Shown here piece by piece: positions 52,290-64,000 of a stretch of 64,000 bases of DNA (the stretch's first letter is position 1; every line of letters begins with the position of its first letter). This DNA is from Piezodorus guildinii (Eukaryota > Arthropoda > Insecta > Hemiptera > Pentatomidae). Below the pieces are notes generated by a model. It had not been told where the DNA came from. It saw only the letters and a list, made by a program, of their open reading frames with translations, and made no database searches. The translations under genes were made by a program, and so were the position numbers. The stretch spans positions 176,877,600 to 176,941,599 of the forward strand of contig CM041293.1 of assembly GCA_023052935.1 (NCBI GenBank). Direction: 5' to 3'.

Positions 52290-52450
52290 ATGTGTGACTT
52301 ATTTATGAACGTACTCCCAGCCAGCTTATCCAGTGGTATATGTTCCACAATCAACAATTAGTCTATTACCTTGTATATTCTTGTTAAAAATTGAACTAAA
52401 CTTTTTAATACAAGATTATTCCAAAAGCTTTAGAATTAAATGTGAACATA

Positions 52451-53378
52451 TCAGAACACAAAAACTTTTTCTTCAGCTATACTTAATTTATTTAAAATTT
52501 GTGTCATATCGACTTCGAAACTTTTACTACCACAGATTAAAAAGAAACAATTTTCTTTATATTTTGATTATTTCTGTTATAGATAAATCACAGATCCTAC
52601 TTAAAATAAATTCTTCGTTATATAATTTTTTACTTAGATCAGGCTCTTCGCTTAGATAATAACTACACTTAAAATTCCAATAAGAACTAAACTCTTTCAA
52701 TTCATTTCTAAGGATAATATCTGAACTATTTTTACAACCGAATAATAAATTAATTATAGTCTCATCGTTTTCGTCTGACAATATGCTTTTGATTATCGGA
52801 TAAAAAGGTGCAATACCAGTCCCAATACATAACATTATTAGATGAGAATATCTGTTAGGATAATGCCTAAAATTGCCATAAGGTCCTCTCCAATGGGTAA
52901 CATCTCCTATTTGTAGATTCTTGATAAAATTTGAAGAAAAGCTGTTTTCATACAACTTAATTAAAACTTCAAACGTACAATCGTTCTGTAAATGAGACAA
53001 TGAAGTTATTGAGTAATCTCTCATTATGTATGGATAACCAGGATTTTCTAAAGAACTGTCAATTTTTGTTCCTTTGTCGATACGAAGAGAAAAGTGCTGT
53101 CCAGCACTATATAGAAGGAGGCCATTGATTGTTTCATTTGAGCCAATATAAGGTTTGAAAAAGTAAATATTAGTATTTGATGTAAGTCTCTTAACTTCGG
53201 TTAATGTAAAAGGTTTAAAACGGGTCTGGGACAGAAGGTCATATCTAAACTGCTCATTGCAGCGCTGACCTGATTCCCATTTTTTAAGCGCTGAAGCATA
53301 AAGATCAAATACACAGTTTGTACAGCCGCTATGGCAACAATCTTCTTCACTGGGTTCTTCAGGTTTCTCACTTCCCAT
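52451..53378 (-). CDS. CYB5RL: NADH-cytochrome b5 reductase-like protein, with a C-terminal frameshift
   Basis: A flavoprotein of the ferredoxin-NADP reductase superfamily that would pass electrons from NADH through FAD to a b5-type or other acceptor. Single exon, ATG at 53376-53378. Residues 9-26 carry the oxidoreductase-like Cys motif (EEDCCHSGCTNCVFDLY) that marks CYB5RL-type proteins. The FAD-binding RDYS lies at 120-123, GPYGNF near 165-170, and the NADH-binding motif CIGTGIAPFYP at 184-194. The written frame stops at 273 residues, but the last conserved block continues one base over (FFLICGSKSFEVDMTQIL to EEKVFVF) and ends at TGA (52451-52453), giving about 308 residues, the usual length. 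The slip lies at the T run 52562-52565, where one base appears extra. Convergent with RBM39. Confidence 0.9.
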
Positions 53379-55730
53379 CTAACTGCTTACAAATTAATTT
53401 CATAAAAAAGAAAAGTACACTAATTGTTTAAAATTAACACACTTTAATATCAATATTCTCCTAACAATAGTAGTTTTTTCACAATAGGAAAATAATGAGT
53501 ATGAAAATTCAAAATAAAAAAAAAAAATTGAAAACCTTCAATGCTAAAATTTCAAAACCTCTTCCAAAGAGATTCATGAATCCAAGGAGCTTTAAATAAT
53601 ATTACCCAATATCATAATTAAATTAAATCATAAGGATGATTTTATTTTATTTTTTTTAATCGTATGAAAAATAATGGAATAAGAAATAAATTATTTATCT
53701 AGCATTTCAAAGTCAATTTCGCCTTATCGATTTCCACCTTTTCAATTTAACCAAGCAATCGCAATTTTTGTTTTTTGTAAGAAGTTTTTTCCAATAGATT
53801 AGAATACTACAGATCACAGGCAGTAGATTTTTTTTATTCACACACTTTTGAGATCAGAAAGAAAGGAATCAAATATTTGTAGAGACAAAAAATCCGAACT
53901 ATCTTAAGTTTGCACAACATGCAGAGTCATTCGAGAACGTCGTCAAACTAACCCGATCTATGGATAATCAAATCAAAAATTTGTTTCGATTAACCATAGA
54001 AAGAATTAAAAGGTGAATTAAATATATGGTCTGTTACATCTGGAGGTGAAATGAGGAGTCGATTTTGGACTACTTTTCAAAAGTTGAGGCTTGTTGCAGA
54101 AATACAATGTTGATACTATTTTATGTTAATTTTAACCTCCAACCAGACCATCAGTTCCAAATTTAATTTAATTTAAAAAACAGAGGTAAGACAAACAATA
54201 TTTTCATCACATGAAAACATATGGCTTAGTTTCCTGATAAGTGATCCAACACTATTTTTCTTCGGGAAGACCTTTGGAGAACCCTCTCTTCAACTTCACA
54301 GAAGCCAACAAGTCCTTACAGTATGATTGGCACATACTTCTCCATCCTCATAATCTGTATTCTTTCTCACATTACCGTGGATAACTTCGGAGAATGGTTG
54401 CAACGCTATAACGATCATTTGTTTCAGAAAATTTGTGACAGTAGAAAGGAAGTATATTAGTCGGTGCGTGATAGGCTACTCCTTAAATGTCTAAATCTGT
54501 AAATATAGTCAGAATCTGACGGTCTTTGAAAGAAGCATTCTTATGACGCGATGAGCACTATTTCTCTTTGTATCTTAGTATTCTCTTTGTACCGCTATCC
54601 TCCGAAGTGGACACAACCATGTGTAATCATCATCATGACCTCTTCGTGGAACACAACATCCTGTAATCCATAAATATTGCGATCCTATCATTTAGGTTAG
54701 TTGCCTAATTATCCCAAAACTAATACCTGCCATAATCTGCAACATATTTACTTCGTACATTGCCACCCTGTAAAATTTCTTTGCTTACTTCTACTGAAGC
54801 CTGGCGACGTTTTAACAGGATCGAGACTTCTGATCACTCTCTGTTCTCCCAATGCAGACTACATTTCCACCTACCTGTACCCCCAGTACCTTCATCTCGC
54901 TATATGGTAAACTCTCGTGAGTGCTGGCCAGCACCATGTAGCCAAAAACATTCTTTTTACCTCTCAGATATTTCATGTTTCTCTTCTTTCTCCTCCTTTT
55001 CCACTTCAATTGGTTAGGTCTAGTATGGACGAAGCCATTACCCAATTTATATATATTCGCAAGTGTAGAATGCATACTTGAAATCATAGTAGTAACGTCG
55101 CAAAACTAAAACAATCAAATCAACAAGCGATATACATCAAGCCAAAGGTCCCACTTTGAACATTTAGAAATGGTATATGTCCTATGGCAACGCCAGATTT
55201 ATTAATGGTATGTTATCAAACTTAGAATGGACCTCAGACAAACAAAAAATGTGTTGTTTGAAGGAAAAAATAACACAATAACAGGATATATAAATATAAA
55301 ATTATGGTACTTACTATTTTTCATCAGTAAAGAGATCATCTCTTCTTTGGTTTGGATTTTCTTCATCAGGTCAACTGATTATATCCAACTTAGCAACTTC
55401 TTACATAGTGAAAATTTGTTCCATCTTGTTAATGGAGACTAAATAAAAACCATTCTTTGAACCAAAAACTATAGGAAATGAAAATTATAGGTTGCAAATC
55501 TTTTTTTTTTTTTATTGACTATTATTTCTCTAGATCAAAATATGAAAAGATGGGTCATATCATGATTGCTACAGGTGGAATGGTAGACTGGAGTGATTTG
55601 ATTTTGTTTTGGAAAGTGATTTCTTATCACAAATGTTTTTAGCTTATAAAATTATGCAAACTTTCTTCTAACATCTAAAAGTCACATATATGCATCAGGT
55701 TACGATATTTAGTAGAATGCACCTAAGTTT
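53379..55730. other. Intergenic, unrecognised
   Basis: Upstream of CYB5RL. A patch at about 54240-55090 is less AT-rich and has overlapping 70-91 codon open frames on both strands, but none shows a domain I recognise; it may be an old transposon. No splice-linked exons seen. Confidence 0.4.
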
Positions 55731-55732
55731 TG

Positions 55733-55860
55733 TTTATTCATTTGACATAATTTATTTTACTGTGGCTAATGGAAGGATGTTACAGTGGGAGTCCTAAATT
55801 TTTCCTATCCAAGTTTAATTCGAGTGGAGATCTTTAAGGAGTACCTGACATATCATAGAC
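55733..55860 (-). mobile_element. SINE family 1, 3' half
   Basis: In reverse orientation: tgtggctaatggaaggatgt, tacagtgggagtcctaaatt, aggagtacctgacat. The head is missing. Confidence 0.7.
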
Positions 55861-56404
55861 TACTTATTAGAGCTATGCTCTGTCATGAAAAATGTTTTGA
55901 GCACTTATTAGGTGGATCTTCAGTCTATACCACTACTATTATTGAACAAATAACATTCCTAGAAATATTGCATATTTATATTTTTTAAATATTTTATTTA
56001 TAAAACAAAATCATTAAAATATAACTAGATGGATAATAAAAAGGGAGCCATATTTCTTCTTATTACTGGATAATCTAGCCATGCATATATTCATTTCGTC
56101 ATCTTCAAGTGATGATTAGATTCGACCCCACTTCAGTCGAAGTCAAAGTGTTGGTAGGCTGAAGCATACATTATGTTAGCCACAACACTACAAGCAGATC
56201 TATTATTAGGTCTTTGTTGTCTATCATATATACATACAATGGCGGAAAAAAGTATTTGCACACCCAGTTTTTATAAAATTATAGGTCATAAGGGAAATAA
56301 TAATCAACTGAACTTCACATTATTAAAGTATATTTAAAAATAAGAGCACGTGTTGCCTAGCAACAGATAACCGAAAAGTTAAAACCAAATAATGACGAGT
56401 TTGA

Positions 56405-56538
56405 CTTTCGTGCTGGGGGGATTTTATCTCAGCATATATCCCCCGCCCTTACCCCCTGGCCTGAGAGAACCCCCATATAGCCTTCAAAGGCGAGGTAGGG
56501 ATGGACAAACAAAAAAAAAAAAAAAAAAAAGAAGATAT
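56405..56538 (+). mobile_element. SINE family 3, poly(A)-tailed
   Basis: It starts near gtgctggggggattttatct, contains catatatcccccgcccttac and tagccttcaaaggcgaggta, and ends in an A run of about 20. It resembles 1527-1628. Origin (tRNA or other) is unclear. Confidence 0.5.
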
Positions 56539-56691
56539 TTAATATGCGAAGATAGTTGCACACCCCTTCTCAATCACCTGACATAAATATTATAGAAAAT
56601 TTATGGCATATCTTACGTCAGAATGTGAGAAAGGTACTTGTCCAAGAATGGGAAACAATTGTCTTGTATTGATTCACTAAAAAATAAAAAA

Positions 56692-57003
56692 ACTGTACCA
56701 CTGCAACCCATGGAGGTCCTAGGGCTCAGTATATATAGAGATCCGAACTGTTTGTAGCCAAAAGGCCTTCAATGGGGTGGTTATGCCTTGATCACGCTAA
56801 GCAGCCAGGTTCCTCCCCCCCCCAATCTTTTTGGGTACCCACTTTATAGAGGCTGGGTCTGCCCCAGAAGGGTCTCCATACCCAGAAAACACTTCACAGC
56901 TTAGTTAACAGGATAAATAATATTCAGCCACAGCCGGAATTCGAACCCAGGACCCGGAGAACAGTAGACTAGTGCTCTATCCATTAGACCACAACGCTCC
57001 CAT
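56692..57003 (-). mobile_element. SINE family 2 copy, nearly full-length
   Basis: In reverse orientation it runs from the tail side (ctgtaccactgcaacccatg) to the head with B box (ccggaattcgaacccaggac) and A box (ctctatccattagaccacaa). The body matches 43407-43741. Confidence 0.88.
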
Positions 57004-57103
57004 GGTTTTTAAGGGGATCAGGACTTTTACGAAGCAATAAATTTATATTTATTCTCAAAATAACAAAAAAGTATACGGAAGTGTGCAAAAACTTTTGTCC
57101 AGA

Positions 57104-60100
57104 GCATTACATTATTTTTTAAAATTATCTCCAGTAATTTAAAAAGTTAATTATTGTACACATATACAATTATAGTAAATAAACTTTTTACTATCGTGAA
57201 GTTCTGTGGAAAAATTTATGTTTGAAATTTTGTAGGTTATGTAGTGAATAGTGAAAAGTTGTTTTCAATTACATAGATTATTTTTAGGTTCTTTTTAAAT
57301 TAAAAAAGTTATCCATATTTTTCACTCAACAATCCTTTTTATTTCTTTTATCTCTCCGACGATTCAGCAATTTGCCATTTTCAAGAATCCTACTAACATC
57401 ATGTATTTTAAAATTAAAAGATAATCAACATTTAGTTTTCACACTTATAAAATATTTTACACACCTTTAATTTGTCCTGTCTACTGCATATATTTATAAA
57501 TACTAAAATAAATTGACTATGATTACTTTTTTTTAATTTGAAGTGTCTTTAATGGCATGTTTAATGGTCTTGGGCTTCTTATAATGATACAGCGATTCTG
57601 TTTGTTAATTATGAAATTGACCTAACTCTCCTCTTAGTAAGAAAACGCATATTATTGATAATGGCCGCTATTTTAATATGAACTATCCAAGACAGGCTTA
57701 AGAAGTATGACTTATTAGTATCATATACATTTATTTTTAACTGCATTAAAATGTAAATATTTCAATTCAAGTATAAATGGACTTAGCTACTAAAAAACTT
57801 TTTTTGAGGGGGAAATGTAAAATGCACACACATCAATTTTTTTCTCATTTATTGTTTACACATATATAAACTGCTAGAATGAAATCTAATATTTACAAAC
57901 AAACAACATTTCAAAAAAATAAACTTTAAAGAAAAATTCAATTAAATAAATAAAAATTAATAATAATGTTATTATATTTATATGACTGAACAAATAACTT
58001 TTTTTGAGGACTAACATTTAGGAAAGTTTGCAGGTAATAACTACACTTTATTCCTCTACACGCTCAATATCTTTGAATAAAAGTAATAGTTGAAAAAAAA
58101 AATTTTTTTTTTTTTTGATTCATTGATTCATTTTTTTTTTTTTTTTTTAGAAAGATAGGAGAGGTTATAATTTGGTTAATTAAACATACAATAACCTTCT
58201 TACTTTCTAAAATGATTTTCTACAAGAAATACCTCACTAAATAATAAATTATAGCTTATAAATTAATGTTAAATCTACTTGTTTCATAAATAAAAATTAC
58301 AAACTTTGATTATAAGAAAAAAATATATGTTTTGTGCAATGCTTATTATTATGCCTAAATGCTAACTCCAGCTTGAGAGTTTGAAAAAATTGCTGAAAAA
58401 AGAATAATGTAATGCAAAGCATCATAGTTCTGTTTCGAATCAAACAATTAATTGCGACTTTATGTTATGTTTTGATAAAATGAAAAACCTGCTTTCTTTA
58501 AAAAAAAATTTTGAAAAAAAATAAGGAGAAATCTATGGGCTTTAACTTTATCATTTAGGCAGTAACTTATAAATATAAAATTAACCTTTATATCAAACTA
58601 GTACAGATAAAAGTAAAATATCTTCCTAGTCTGGAAAAATGATTATTAACAATGAATACTCCATTATAACTTAATAAATTTGTTACACTTCCTATAATAT
58701 TCAGTGAATGAATATATTTAAATCAACCTCTCATATCTTTCTTAATAATTAAATTTTTAGAAACAACCATTTTAAGACACATATCTAAAATAATACTATA
58801 TTATAATTCATAAACAGCTGTTTTTGATCAGCTAACGTTTTGACAGCTGATTTTGATCGCTATAGTGACGATTTTCAAACCAACAACCGTTTCATTATCT
58901 GTTATTTAATAAATAACATTTGAAAGATAAACAATAAATTAATAGTAAAAATAAACTTTAACTAAAAGAACACCGTATCATTTTAGTCATTGTTAGTAAA
59001 AGTTAAAATAGAAAACATATATAACTTCATTTATCTTCCTACTGACTAAAAAAAAAAAAAATAAAATAAAATAATAATAAATAAATATCACAAATATAAT
59101 ATTTAAGATGATTATAAATAAAATAATTTTGAATAAAGATTGGTATTCAAACAGACGATTATATAATAACTCCTGAGTCTAATATGAAACATTTTGTTTT
59201 TATTTTTAAATATTTACAAAAAAGAAGAAAATAAAACAAAAAAAAAATCTTAATTCTACTACTATGGAATGTTTTCATAAAATATGTGATGTAAAAATAC
59301 TGAACTGAAAGGTTTTTAAATATAATTTTTCAATTCACGAGGACATCCAACTCTCTCTTAACCGACAGATTTTGTAAATTTCTAACTTTTATTAAAATAG
59401 TTTCTTTCCTATTCTAGCCATGTTTAGAATGCTTTATGATGAAAGAATACAGGTTTATTATAAGAGGAAAAAGAATAAAAAATTTATTACTTTGGACTTT
59501 CTTGAACCGAATATAAAATTAAAACGGCTCTTTTTAATGAAAATATTCCAAAACTGGCTGATTGATAATGAGATATCAGAAAGTATTTTTAGGCAGCATA
59601 CAAATAATTAAAATCATAACAAATATCATTGTTAAACATTGAAATATTCAGAAGGAAGATAGTCTGGGTAGTGGTCAAGAAAAACAATTAAATATTAATA
59701 ACTATTAATATCCAACTATTTAGTAGGTCTTCAACTATACAGAGCAGTTAGGTAAGGTTAGGTCCCTTATATAACTTAATAGCATTAATCACTTATTAAT
59801 TTCCCATTAGATGTTATGATACAGACCCAAAATGTGAGTAAAAAAAAACATTGGTAAAGAAATAAGTAATTAAGACAATTTTGTTTTTTATCTCAAACTC
59901 TAAATTTAGTTGAGACATTATTTCCAAGAGGTACTCAAAGAAGTTTCACAGAAGTGTAAAAATCTCTTTAGAGCTAATAATCTCTAAAATCTCTTTAGCT
60001 AGATTTGTATGTTTAATTCATTATTAAACATACAAATCTAGCTTATTATTTATTTTTTTTTATATGTATAATTTTACAATATTAAAACATTACTCATGCA

Positions 60101-63070
60101 TTATGAAAGAAAATATTTGAGTATGATTTGGAACAAAATTGAATGTGTAATTAGCACCTTTTAAAAATAATCTCACTTAAGGATCACATCTTAAAGGATT
60201 TAAGCAGTTCTTTAGATGAAATCATATGGCGGATTTTATAAAACTAAATCGATTAAAATACAAATATGTCGAAATATCAATACCATCAAAAATGTCCTTT
60301 ACTACCTTTTGAAAATAATGTCTCAATTGCGCTATAACTTAAAAATATATTTTATTTGATTAAATAAATATTCACTATTTATTATTTTTAAATGTGGCAT
60401 AAAAAATATCATAAATAACAAATTAAAGTCATATAAAAAAAATAAAAAAAAAAGTAAAGTTAGAATGTAATGACAAATGATAAAACCCAAAAGTAACCTT
60501 TTCATGATAAGAATGAAATCTATTAATCAATCTGTGATCAAGGCTAGATCAGGAAAGTACCATTCATTCATTCATGTATTTTATTTTTACACTTGTCATA
60601 ACTGCATTTAATTTTTTTATTTTGATAACAAATTTACTTTTATAATAATAATAGTAAACCTTAACCAGCGTCGGAGAGTCCCTGAGACTTTATCGAGTGT
60701 ATACTATTTAATAACCACCGTCTTCGACCTCCAGACAGCAGGTTTTTTCAGTATATTGATAACACAGAAAGATCTGTCAGAAACTTAATTGATATCAGTC
60801 TGTTATTTACAGCTGTTTCTCCAACTGAGCTCTAAGTATAATATTTCTAGTTTAGTAATTTTGAAGCACAATTCAGAAAGAGGTAAATCTACAGATCATA
60901 AATTTGAGGGAACATTAGATGGTTTCTCGAAATAGAAACACAGTTTTGGACGTAGATGGCAATAATGAGAGAAATATTACCATCCATTATGCTAATTATA
61001 ATTATATAATCATAGGAAGAATTATTTTGATTCTGCTAACGTCTAGGCCTAATCATGCAAGTCATCATCAGGGCTTGAAACAATCTGAAATAACAAAGAG
61101 ATACAAACATATGTTCTACAAATATATAAAACATATGTTCTACAAATATGTAAGAGTGACAAATTGGAGAAGTTGGATAGGGTGGGGTCATAAAAATCGC
61201 AACCATTTTTTTTTTTGCCACAAGGACTCCTCAATGCATTAGGTTGGCCACATTGGTTAAGGCTTAAAAATTTCCAAAAATTTTTAGGTGTGGTGGATGT
61301 GATTAAAATAACAATATTGTGTTGTGTCTGTATTTTATCCAAATAAAGAATATAACAGTATTTAAAATTGCTCATTTTAAAGAAAATTTATATGTTCTCC
61401 ATTTTTTTTTTTTTATTAGATAACTTCAATTTTGGCAATAATGTGTTTTTTTTTTCTGGCTTACCTTTGTGTACTGATAATTTCTTGTTTAGTTATCTTT
61501 TTATCCTGATTGATTGTTGATTTATATTTTTCCTCATGTTGGTCTTTTCTAAATCAGATATGGGTTATTTTAATTGTTTAATTTTTTTTCGGAAACATAA
61601 ACTTGAGAAATATAATGGGAATGAAGTGCATAAATATAACAAGTGCAATAAAAAAAAAAAAAAATAATAATAACAGAAGAAAGCTTCAAAGTGCTTAGAC
61701 TATAGAATCAAGTGTTAACTATTTACTTCACCATAAAATAGATACATTCTTAAAAATATCGGTAGCATAAACAGTATTGTCATAAGATACATTTCAAAGC
61801 GAACTTTTTTTTTTTTTTTTTCTTTTCAATATCTCATATTTTGAATACATAGAAAGGGATTAAATTTTTCAATATATTTGGAAGATTAGTGAGAAAGAGA
61901 TAGAATTTAAATATTATACGATTAAATATTATTCTTACCATATATTCCATAATTATATTTAGGAAATAGAGGCACAGCATATTTTATCATAACAATCATT
62001 TGATATATTCAATATCAACATATATTATTAATTATTTTTTTTACTATTTAATAATTACTTATTAGCAATAAGTATTCATCTAGATAACAAACAGCTGACC
62101 CTTCCACACAGGCGTATTATATATGTCTAATAACTCAAAATGAATATTACTATTAATAAATAAATTATACTAAAAACAAAAAAAAACAAAAAAATTACAT
62201 TACATAATACATATTATTTTGGTTGAAATATTATGAACAAACGCTTAAATATCTCTATGCATATACACGGACAGACACATACAAACTAGGATATATATAT
62301 GTACATACATTGTATACACAAATAGTTTTTTTTTTTTAACAATTCAAATATACATTTACGGACCCTTTTGAAGCATTATGATAATAATCAACAATAATTC
62401 TTCAACGAAGGTATTTAAATTTTTAATCACCAATGCCTTATAGATAACATATTTATTAATATATATTTTTTTTAAGACTAGGCGAGAGGATCAATTCAAA
62501 AATTTCAAATAATTCGTAACACACAACTTAAAAAGGCATTATTAATATGCTTGACTTACATTATTATTTAAGATACAAGTGAATAGAGATAACAATTACA
62601 TAATATCATTTTTTTTTAAAGGTTATACAAAAAAAAAAAATGTTAACGATATATAAAGGTAACTAGTCGAGGAAATTATCCTCTTTTCATTTCTATTCCA
62701 TTAAAATAGATTATTTTCAAATCACTCTATGAACCGTTTTATTTTCAAACTTTTATTTACAATAAATAATATTTACACATAGATAATTTATTGTACTTTC
62801 CATTGCTTTTTGAAGATAGTTGAAATTCCAAGATATATGACAATATAATTTTTTTTAATATTTAGGATGTTATCACTGTTCACCTGTAAAGGTTTTTTAT
62901 TTTATTATTATTATTATTAAAATTATTTATTTATTTTTTAATTTTATAAACCTCCTAATTTTTTATAAGCATTTCTTTGGTTAAATCATTTTTTTTTTTC
63001 TCTTTATTTATTCTTATTTTTCAGAACAAATCTATTAAAGGAAGAAACGATACCTCCACGCAACGGATGA
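57104..63070. other. Long AT-rich interval, no gene seen
   Basis: Many A and T runs. It would include the 3' UTR of the minus-strand Rabconnectin gene at its right end. Repeats seen: 60140-60335 matches 48965-49145. Open frames at 59420, 60919 and 61036-61375 have no domains, lie in low-complexity sequence and overlap each other on opposite strands, so I do not call genes. Confidence 0.5.
60140..60335 (+). repeat. Interspersed repeat C, copy 2
   Basis: It shares aaaatacaaatatgtcgaaa and aaaaatgtcctttactacct blocks, in order and spacing, with 48965-49145. Confidence 0.6.
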
Positions 63071-63280
63071 CTAGTGAAACACGACAAGCTTATGAGTGGT
63101 AATCCCTCTCTTCCGTAGCTGGCGGAACTTCATACTTCCGTCGGCGCCGCAGGAGAATAGCCTTGCAGCCCCGTCTAGGTATAGTTGCGTGACTCCTTGG
63201 CCGATAGGTTTGAAGAAGCTAGACTTGGCATGTTCTCCGGGGAAGTTGTAAAGCACTTGATGAAGAGTTAAGCTCCAAAC
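63071..63280 (-). CDS. Rbcn-3A: Last coding exon of DMXL/Rabconnectin-3A
   Basis: Acceptor TATTTAG at 63281-63282 and TGA-type stop at 63071-63073. It encodes VWSLTLHQVLYNFPGEHAKS then SFFKPIGQGVTQLYLDGAAR and LFSCGADGSMKFRQL, the final WD-repeat block of DmX-like proteins (family ends ...EHAKQSIF...GVMQ...RLFSCGADGTLK...). These large WD40 scaffolds promote V-ATPase assembly and so control acidification and Notch signalling. Only this exon is inside the window; the rest must lie to the right. The apparent Met in a naive frame call is a GTG inside the exon, not a start. Confidence 0.88.
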   Translation of the reverse strand, partial: VWSLTLHQVLYNFPGEHAKSSFFKPIGQGVTQLYLDGAARLFSCGADGSMKFRQLRKRGITTHKLVVFH

Positions 63281-63311
63281 CTAAATACATAGAAAAAAAA
63301 TTCATTGATTG

Positions 63312-63531
63312 TTTGTTTATTTATTAACGTCACTTTATGCTACTATGGCTAATCGGACGATGCTACAGCGGGAGTCCTAAATTTTGCCTATCCAGTTTTA
63401 TTAGGATAGGGATCTTTAACGAGTACCTGACATCGCACAGGCTCGGGACCACCTTTTAACGTCCCCTCCGAAGGACGGCGTAACTAAGGATTTTTTACTC
63501 CCATTAAAAAATCCTAGGACCACCTGCGGGT
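63312..63531 (-). mobile_element. SINE family 1 copy, 5' truncated, with target duplication
   Basis: In reverse orientation it carries tail (tttgtttatttattaacgtc), body (tcggacgatgctacagcggg, gctcgggaccaccttttaac, aaggacggcgtaactaagga) and stops just inside the B box. The 15-mer aaaattcattgattg lies at 63297-63311 and 63532-63546. It sits in the intron before the last DMXL exon. Confidence 0.88.
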
Positions 63532-63656
63532 AAAATTCATTGATTGATTGAAAATAAAAAAATTATTCTAGAACAAAGTCCCTTAAGAATGACATCATGT
63601 TTCAATATAATTTCAGAGCTATATCTGCCCAATATGAAATATGCTTAGTAGAACAT

Positions 63657-64000
63657 AAAAAAAATCTGGTGCGGGCAACACAAGACTTTCACTTACCTCC
63701 GTTGTTAAAATCAATCAAAGAATATTCAAATAATGTTAAAGATAAAAATAAGTAAAAATAATGAAGAATTAATTAAATTAAATTTCTATAGAAACATGTG
63801 TTTTATTAAATAATCTACTATATTATTATCAACAACAATCAGATAGTTTTATTGGTTTTTTCATCTTTTACCATAATTTTTAGCTTTCCAACGGTATATT
63901 ATAAGTCTATTTTACTGTTTTTATGTTCAAAAACACAAAAATCCCATAAAAAAATATTTTTGCCCTTTTCTCCGTTATTTGTAAATCGAATTCATTCAAA
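63657..64000 (+). repeat. Interspersed repeat A, copy 4, cut by window end
   Basis: It begins aaaaaaaatctggtgcgggc and continues with cttacctccgttgttaaaat, gaaacatgtgttttattaaa and ccaacggtatatta, as in copies 1-3. It runs off the right edge. Confidence 0.75.

Larger units (their letters stand above)
56235..57103 (+). mobile_element. Tc1-like element remnant carrying two SINE insertions
   Basis: The ends are inverted in outline: CAATGGCGGAAAAAAGTATT with TGCACACCC on the left and, inward from the right, AATGCTCTGGACAAAAGTTT with TTGCACACTTCC. Near 56570-56670 the transposase C-terminus survives (SPDINIIENLWHILRQNVRK then VLVQEWETI), matching the Tc1 SPDLNPIENLW motif with the third catalytic Glu. 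A family 3 SINE (56405-56538) and a family 2 SINE (56692-57003) interrupt it. Confidence 0.75.

Noticed and set aside
59420..59611. 63-codon open frame starting MFRMLYDERIQ
   Set aside because: Lys- and Phe-rich composition expected by chance in AT-rich DNA; no splice or domain support.
60919..61375. Open frames of 107 (plus) and 108 and 61 (minus) codons
   Set aside because: They overlap on opposite strands in low-complexity sequence with internal duplication (the repeated acatatgttctacaaatat block) and no domain.

Overview
This window looks like nuclear DNA of an AT-rich arthropod, most likely a non-drosophilid insect. Four spliced or conserved metazoan genes sit in a dense background of transposable elements: LINEs, mariner and Tc1-like transposons, and three tRNA-like SINE families. 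The order of insect is not resolved. A haem-regulated eIF2alpha kinase (HRI/EIF2AK1) argues against Drosophila, which is known to keep only the GCN2 and PERK kinases.

Layout. (1) 191-16213, minus strand: a nine-exon EIF2AK1 gene. Its largest intron (1846-8705) holds a full-length 5.35 kb LINE (3289-8641) with a 14-bp target duplication, a Tc1-type MITE, an intact-looking SINE and a long fold-back element. (2) 16214-26100: a gene-poor interval with a Jockey-like LINE remnant, an expanded repeat, a 48-bp minisatellite and an internally deleted LINE. (3) About 26100-48650, plus strand: RBM39/CAPER, an SR-like splicing factor with three RRMs, in at least ten further coding exons after the start exon's 5' UTR intron. 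Its introns carry mariner elements, LINE pieces and SINEs, several of them nested. (4) 52451-53378, minus strand: a compact, apparently intronless NADH-cytochrome b5 reductase-like gene (CYB5RL), convergent with RBM39. (5) 63071-63280, minus strand: the last coding exon of a DMXL/Rabconnectin-3A gene whose body lies beyond the right edge.

The four genes do not form a pathway. They act respectively in stress control of translation, splicing, redox chemistry and V-ATPase assembly.

Three conserved genes contain four one-base frameshifts, all at homopolymer runs (near 13770, 46202, 46311 and 52563). This pattern suggests residual sequencing or assembly indels rather than three dead genes. The most distinctive mobile-element observation is the full-length LINE: ORF1 and ORF2 are in the same frame, separated only by one UGA, and ORF2 has no AUG upstream of its endonuclease domain. 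I found no CRISPR array, no bacterial operon and no clear case of a wholly new system.
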